Part shown: piece after piece, positions 19,310-25,759 of the stretch
How positions within the stretch are numbered: position 1 is the first letter of the stretch
How the letters are laid out: each line of letters begins with the position of its first letter
From: Conidiobolus incongruus B7586
Lineage: Eukaryota > Entomophthoromycota > Entomophthoromycetes > Entomophthorales > Conidiobolaceae
Assembly (NCBI GenBank): GCA_000697335.1
Contig: JNEM01010708.1
Location: 1 to 25,759 of the forward strand
DNA length: 25,759 bases
Reading direction: 5' to 3'
The notes under the pieces: model-generated
The model's input: only the letters and a program-made list of their open reading frames with translations
Databases searched by the model: none
Told to the model about the DNA's origin: nothing
Program-made: the position numbers and the translations under genes

Positions 19310-22300
19310 ATGTCTAATCCAGAGCAAATTGATCAACTCAATCAAAAGTTAGAAAATGTCCAATTAGACCCCAAAGCTAATGCTGCTCCCGTCGATCCTG
19401 AAAAGGAAGCTAAGCGTTTGGCTAAATTAGAAGCTAAGAAGAAGGCTCAAGAAGAAAAATTGGCCAAATTCGCTGCTAAGAAGGCTGCTCAAGCTGCTAA
19501 ACAAGCTCAAGTAATTATTTTATTTAAATATTTAGAAATTCCTAACATTAATTTTTAATTTCAGGGTCCCAGTAAAAAAGCTGAAAAGAAGCAAAAGGAA
19601 GCCAAGGCTCAAGAAGCTGAATATGTTGATACTACTCCTGAAGGTGAAAAGAAAAGTAATTTTATTAAAATTAAATTTTCTTCTTTAATTTAATAATAAC
19701 TACAATGATTAGATACCACCGGTGAATTCCCTTCAAGTTACAATCCCAAATATGTTGAATCCGCTTGGTATTCATGGTGGGTCAAGCAAAAATTCTTCAG
19801 CCCTAAGTTGGACGAAAAAGGAAATATCTCCCCCGAAGGTGTTTTCGTTGTTCCCGCTCCCCCTCCAAACATTACTGGTTCCTTACACATTGGACACGGT
19901 TTAACTGTTGCCATTCAAGATACTTTGGTTCGTTGGAACCGTATGTTGGGTAAGACCGTTTTATTTAACCCTGGTTGTGACCATGCTGGTCTTTCTACTC
20001 AATCCGTCGTTGAAAAGACTTTGTGGAAGAATGGTCAACAAACTAGACATGATCTTGGTCGTGAAAAGTTCATTGAAAAGGTTTGGGAATGGAAAAAAGA
20101 ATATGGTGATAGAATTTACACTCAATTGAAGAGACTCGGTGGCTCTTACGATTGGGATAGAGCTAGATTCACCATGGATGAATCTTTGAGCAAGGCTGTC
20201 GTTGAATGTTTCGTCAGATTACACGAAGAAGGTATTATCTACCGTTCCAACAGATTAGTCAACTGGTGTGTTAAGCTTAATACCACCTTATCCAACTTGG
20301 AAGTCGAAAACAAGGAATTGACTGGTAGAACCCTCTTATCTGTTCCTGGTTATGATCCCAAAGAACAATTCGAATTTGGTGTCATCCACTCTTTTGCTTA
20401 TCCTGTTGAAGATTCTGATGAAAAGATTATTGTTGCCACTACTCGTATTGAAACTATGCTTGGTGATACTGCTATTGCTATTCATCCTAAGGATGAACGC
20501 TACACTCATCTCCATGGTAAATATGTCATCCATCCTTTCAATAAGAGAAGAATTCCCATTGTCTTGGACGATATCGCCGTTGATATGGCCTTTGGTACTG
20601 GTGCTGTCAAGATTACTCCTGCTCATGATTTTAACGATTATGAAGTTGGTAAGCGTCATAATCTCCCCTTCATCAACATTTTGAACGATGATGGTACCTT
20701 CAATGAAAATGGTGCTCCTTACCAAGGTATGAAGCGTTTCCATGTCCGTAACAAGATCATTGAAGATCTAAAGGCCTTGGGTCTCTACATCGAATCTAAG
20801 GATAACCCAATGACTGTCCCTCTCTGCTCTAAGTCTAATGATATCATTGAACCCGTTCTCAAGCCCCAATGGTGGGTCAATTGTAAGGCTTTGGCTGGTG
20901 ATGCTATCAAGGCTGTCGAATCTGGTGAAATCAGCATTTCTCCCAAACTTTCTGAAAGACAATGGTTTAAGTGGCTCGAAAACATCCAAGACTGGTGTAT
21001 CTCTCGTCAATTATGGTGGGGCCACCGTTGCCCTGTCTACTTCGTCAATATCGAAGGACAAGATCAAAATAAAGATGATGGTGAATTCTGGATTTCCGGC
21101 AGAACCGAAGAAGAAGCCAGATCTAAAGCTGAAACCAAATTTGCTGGTAAGACTTTCACCTTGGAACAAGATGAAGATGTCCTCGATACTTGGTTCAGTT
21201 CTGGTTTGTGGCCTTTCTCTATCCTTGGATGGCCCGAAAAGACTCCCGATTTCGAAAAATTCTACCCTACTTCTCTTTTGGAAACTGGTTGGGATATTTT
21301 ATTCTTCTGGGTTGCTAGAATGGTCATGTTAGGTATCAAGTTAACCGGCAAGATTCCTTTCTCTGAAGTCTTCTGTCATGCTATGATTCGTGATGCTCAT
21401 GGTCGTAAGATGAGTAAGTCTTTAGGAAACGTTATTGATCCCGTGGATGTCATTGAAGGTATCACCCTTGAAGAACTTCATCACAAATTGACTCTAGGAA
21501 ACTTGGACCCTAGAGAAATTGAAAAAGCTACTAAAGGTCAAAAGGCTGACTTCCCCAAGGGTATCCCCGAATGTGGTACTGATGCCCTCCGTTTCGCTCT
21601 CTGTGCCTACACTTCTGGTGGTCGCGATATTAACTTGGATATTCAACGTGTTCACGGTTACCGTAAATTCTGTAACAAGCTCTGGAATGCTACCCGTTTT
21701 GCTTTATTGAAGTTAGATTCCAACTTCACTCCTCGTGCCAATGCCAACCCTACTGGTAAGGAATCTTTGGTTGAAAAATGGATCCTCCACAAATTGAACC
21801 AAGCTGTCATTGAAACCAACCAAGCTCTCGCTGAACGTAACTTCATGAATGCTACCAACGCTGTCTACAACTTTTGGTTATATGAACTCTGTGACGTTTT
21901 CTTGGAAGCTATGAAGCCTGTTCTCACTGATACCTCTGCCGAAGCTGCTTCAGCTCGTCAATCTATTCAAGAAACCTTATACATCTGTTTGGATAACGGT
22001 TTGAGACTTCTCCATCCCTTCATGCCTTTCTTAACTGAAGAATTGTGGCAGAGACTTCCTCACATCAAAGAAACTAAGGCTGAATCCATCTGTATTGCCA
22101 AGTACCCTCTTGCCAATGAACTCTTTGCCAGTGCCGAAACTGAAGCCGAATTCGATATTGCTTACAACGTTGTCAAAGCTTCAAGATCACTTATGGCCGA
22201 TAACAGCGTTCTTAAAGGTGCTCTCTTAACTATCGTCGCCAACGATGCTTCTTTGAAACTTTTGACCGAGCAAAAGCAACTTATCCAATCTTTGATTAAG

Positions 22301-22408
22301 GGAAGTGAAGAAATCTCCATCGTTTCTACTTTGGACGAATCTTTAGCTAGCAAGCCTTCTACCGAAGCTCAAACAGGTATTACCGTTGTCATGAATACTA
22401 AACAATAA
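19310..22408 (+). CDS. VAS1: Valyl-tRNA synthetase, cytosolic type
   Basis: This class I synthetase charges tRNA-Val with valine and edits misactivated threonine. Three exons, 19310-19510, 19565-19655 and 19713-22408, give 995 residues. The N terminus is a Lys/Ala/Glu-rich helical extension typical of eukaryotic forms. The core starts near TGEFPSSYNPKYVESAWYSW. The HIGH motif is at 156-159 (GSLHIGHGL) and KMSKS at 663-667. Between them lie the CP1 editing domain (ATTRIETMLGDTAIAIHP, NPGCDHAGLSTQ) and the DVLDTWFSSGLWPFS segment. The anticodon-binding helical domain follows (KFCNKLWNATRF). The protein ends with VVMNTKQ soon after the helical domain, apparently without the C-terminal coiled-coil arm. 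No in-frame upstream ATG precedes 19310 (TAA lies just upstream), so a mitochondrial form from a longer start, as known for yeast VAS1, is not evident. Both introns sit in the first 400 bases. The codon choice suggests strong expression. Confidence 0.97.
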
Positions 22409-24651
22409 TTTTTTGATTTTCATCAAATTTTGTCATTTTTAATAAATTATTATTTCAATTAATATATTGATTTTGATAATATCTTTCTTAATCAAATACA
22501 TTTATTCATTTATCATATAGATTTTTGATGATTAATATATTATTGTGTTAATTTTAATTTGATTGATTTTAAAATTAATATTATGCTCTGACTTATTTAA
22601 AATATACACTAGTTTCAAACAAGATTAATATGGTGAATAATTTTCTAAAGTATTATAATCTCAATATATAAACATAAATTAAAACCACAATCACTTGAAT
22701 TTCATAATTATAAAACTAAAATAATTCATCGTGAGTGATTCAAAAAGTTATTAAAATAAATCAAATCTAATCATGTTGAAAGTAATTTATGATCAATTCA
22801 TATAATAAACACATATACAATTTCAAAAAAATTTTCTCAATTAGATTATTTTACTAGAATCAAATTCCTTTATTTGTTAAAAAAAGATATCATAATTATT
22901 ATGATGAATTAAAAAGTTATAAAAAGGGGGAAATATTTTGAATAAGTTTATTTAGGAAAATAGAATCATGGTAATTCAAATAGTATTTAATATAATTTTT
23001 CAATTAATAATTTTTTATAAAAATGTTAATAATATAACCAAGATAATTTTAAGATTTCGATTCCTGCAAGATTACTAGTTATAAATGGAATTTTACTAAA
23101 AATATTATATAGTTTATTATTCTATTAATATAATAATATTATTATTAAGTATAGTTTAATAGAATGGAGTAGAGCTTAAAAAGTTAAAAATTTAATTTTT
23201 AAAAAAAGAATAAAATTGCTGAAAATAAAGAATCAGATAGAAAAAACAATGATTATAGTATATCAATATTTATTATATTGATTTAAATTTTATCAAATTA
23301 AAATATAGGTAGTAAATAAGTTAATAAAAAGCAAATTGGTAATATTGTTGTAATAATTGAATAAAATTATAAATACATCATGCTTAAAATTTAATATAAA
23401 AAATAAAATCGAAACTTTTGTTTATTATTAATAGCTCTATGTTACACTTTGATAGGCTGTTAATAATTAAAAAATGATATAATTTAAAATAAAGTTATAT
23501 CTTGTTTAAACAAATTTAATTTATTTATATTAATTTTTTCTTTTATATTTTTAATTGCTTAATATAATTATAATTATTTAAGTTAAAATTTAGTGAATAT
23601 AGTGTAGTTAGTAATTTACTAATTTTTTAAATTGAAAATCTTTTATTATTTTAAGTTTTTATATTATATAATTATTACATAAGATAATAGAAATTCAAAA
23701 TTTAAAAAAACACAATATATAATATTATTTAAATAAATTATGATATATAATAAATTAGTTTAACTTGGAAAATAAAAAAAGAAATAAACAAGAATATAAT
23801 CTATTTAATTTATTAATATCTATATATAAATAAAGGGCTTCTTTATTATTTTTTAAAAAAGAATATTTTAGTTTAATTTGGTATATTGTTTTATTTTTAA
23901 TTAAAAAATTAGATGAAAATTTGAGACTAATCAATTATAGTCATTGAATATAATAACTTTTGTTAATTGTTATATTCTAATACCATTTATTTTTCTATAG
24001 CTACTTTGACTTTTTAACTTATTACTAAATTATAAATATTTATTCTATATTTTATAATAAATTTAAAGGAGTATATTAATATAATTAACTTACTTAATTA
24101 ATATCTAATTACATTGATAATTCTTACATTATATTATAAATGTGTTTTTAAATATATATTTATATTTTACTAATGAAACAAATAATATAAATAAAAATAA
24201 AAATTGAAATTAATATTTCAATTTTTATTAAATCTTAAATAATATATTTTTTGATTATATATTTTTAATATTTAGGTTATAATAATTATAAAATAAAAAA
24301 TCTTAAGTGATTGTTATTTAAAAAATTAAATATATTGTTAAATTTTTAAAAAATCATAATATTAAAATAATTTTAAATAAATATATATATTAAAAGTTTT
24401 AATTCCCTTATATATTCTATATATATTTTAATTTTTAAAATTAATAATATGTTTCAATAGTTAGAAATTAAAAATTTGTCATTATTTTTTTCTAAACTAA
24501 TATTTTACGATTAATTATTTTAATTAAAATTTTAATAACAAACTAAAAAAATAACCAAAATATGAATAAAATTACTTTAATAATACTAATAAATAAATGA
24601 AAGAGTATAATATAATGGTTATAGAAGGGTTAGTACCTAACCTAATTTAAA
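22409..24651. other. Extremely AT-rich region
   Basis: The 3' flank of the valyl-tRNA synthetase is followed by more than 2 kb of DNA that is almost only A and T, with homopolymer runs and short palindromes. No gene, RNA, telomere repeat or transposon feature was found. GC drops further from about 22900 onward. Confidence 0.5.
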
Positions 24652-25072
24652 AATAAACGTATTCAACTTGATTATTTAACTTTGATTAGACAAACAGTGC
24701 TTAAAAATGGAAAGACCTAAGCTTATCACATAAATGAACCAAATCAAGAATTTAAATTCATTAATGATGATTTAATGGGTTATGCAAATTATTTCCCAAA
24801 AAATTTGATCTTTATCATTTATTACTATATATTAATGATTAATACAGCACTCTTTTAGTTTATAAGTTGAAAAAAATATAACCAAAGGAGGGAAAGAGCC
24901 AAAACTAAAAAAATTAAAGGTTCTCAATCCAAAGTTGCTAAATATTAAGCTCAAGAAGATGAATCAATGAAATTATTTAAAAAAGTGGATAAGAAGTGTT
25001 ACAAATTGTCTTAATACTTATATTTACACAATGAAAAAATATTTTAAGTTATAAGTGGTATATATCCAATGT
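24652..25072 (+). pseudogene. Unrecognised broken coding-like stretch
   Basis: A single plus-strand frame about 140 codons long shows protein-like composition, unlike the surrounding DNA. Readable pieces include RQTVLKNGKT, INEPNQEFKFINDDLMGYAN, and a Lys-rich part with KIKGSQSKVAKY and QEDESMKLFKKVDKKCYKLS. It is interrupted by several stops, mostly TAA and in two places TGA. No family is recognised. It may be a decayed gene, a gene with unseen introns, or DNA from an organism with a different code joined at the contig end. Confidence 0.4.
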
Positions 25073-25759
25073 GACTATTTTTTATAATTGCTTTATATAA
25101 TTAAAATTATTTTGAACCATAGTTTTTAAAATACACATATTGACGATTATAAATAATTTTTTATTTGATTGGAAAGTGGTCATGTAATTTAATATTTAAT
25201 AGAATTCATTTATATCATAGAAACTTCTTATCCTATATAATGATTGAAATATTGATATAAATTTATTAAATGAATATCATTATAGTAACTATAATAAATT
25301 TGAATCTCTATTTTATTATTTAAGCATAGTAGGTAATATAGCAATTATAATGCAAAAGAAAAGTTAATATAAAACTAACTTGGCTTATAGCGTGGTAATT
25401 ATGTGGCAGAATGATATAAATATAAACAAAATTTATTTAAACTTCATAAACAAATGAGTCAATATAGATATATTAGATTTTATATTAGATAATATCAATT
25501 ATATATCGATAGATATAGTCTTAAAATTAGAGACAATAATGATAAAAATATCAGGAATAATAAAAATCAAGAGGAAATATAATAAGCCATATTAATTACC
25601 TAAACCAATATTATTTATATAAAAATATCAAATATTAGTTTTTTAATATATTAATCAATCCATTATATATTTATATTTAATTTTAATAGTTTTTAATTAT
25701 TCTAATATAAAATACTCATTAATTATATTAAATTAATTTAAATAGATTTTATATTTAAT
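25073..25759. other. AT-rich window end
   Basis: AT-rich sequence. About 25340-25600 is somewhat richer in Gln, Arg, Asp and Asn codons in one frame (pieces such as KLHKQMSQYRYIRFYI and SLKIRDNNDKNIRNN), again interrupted mainly by TAA. No gene can be supported. Confidence 0.3.

Noticed and set aside
10900-22353. Antisense and alternate-frame open frames within NDUFS2, the SET gene and ValRS (for example 10900-11193, 20336-20743, 20838-21332).
   Set aside because: They lie wholly inside well-supported exons of conserved genes and arise from codon bias in the true frame.
3766-22408. Reassignment of TAA to Gln in the host nuclear code.
   Set aside because: All seven intact genes end in TAA at the expected family C terminus (ValRS apart) and none has an internal TAA once introns are removed.
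1-25759. CRISPR arrays, biosynthetic clusters, viral or retroelement fossils.
   Set aside because: No spaced direct repeats, no polymerase, integrase or capsid motifs and no long terminal repeats were recognised on either strand.

Overview
The window looks like nuclear DNA of an AT-rich fungus. Seven multi-exon protein genes can be rebuilt with 25 GT-AG introns. All but one intron are only about 48 to 64 bases long. The gene families point to a fungus with a full respiratory chain: complex I 49 kDa subunit, mitochondrial 3-hydroxyacyl-CoA dehydrogenase, metaxin, Ctr copper transporter, an Rco1-type double-PHD protein, and a fused siroheme synthase of fungal style. Complex I rules out the mitochondrion-less anaerobic gut fungi. 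I would guess an early-diverging lineage, but the sequence alone does not fix it. Every intact gene ends in TAA and none uses TAA internally, so the standard code applies to them.

Layout: bases 1-250 are an unidentified, less AT-rich patch. Bases 967-2398 are a decayed siroheme synthase gene (dehydrogenase/chelatase half plus methyltransferase half). A tRNA-Ser(GCT) lies on the minus strand at 2733-2814, and a 49-codon orphan ORF at 3143-3292. A seven-exon 3-hydroxyacyl-CoA dehydrogenase (3766-5088, +) converges on a six-exon Rco1/PHF12-like gene (5780-7606, -). After 2.3 kb of AT-rich spacer come the complex I 49 kDa subunit (9931-11442, +), a SET-domain lysine methyltransferase (12120-13900, +) and a metaxin-like gene (14170-15271, +). 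The metaxin-like gene converges on a five-exon Ctr copper transporter (15472-16070, -). A 3.2 kb AT-rich spacer precedes cytosolic-type valyl-tRNA synthetase (19310-22408, +). The last 3.3 kb is extremely AT-rich and holds one unrecognised, broken coding-like stretch near 24652-25072.

The genes are not an operon or a pathway cluster. Several act in mitochondria (dehydrogenase, complex I, metaxin), but this is not strong evidence of functional grouping. No mobile element, CRISPR array, rRNA or defence-like system was recognised. The points most worth a second look are the dead siroheme synthase, the coding-like stretch in the tail, the ValRS that seems to stop before its C-terminal arm, the very small Ctr gene, and the small orphan ORF.
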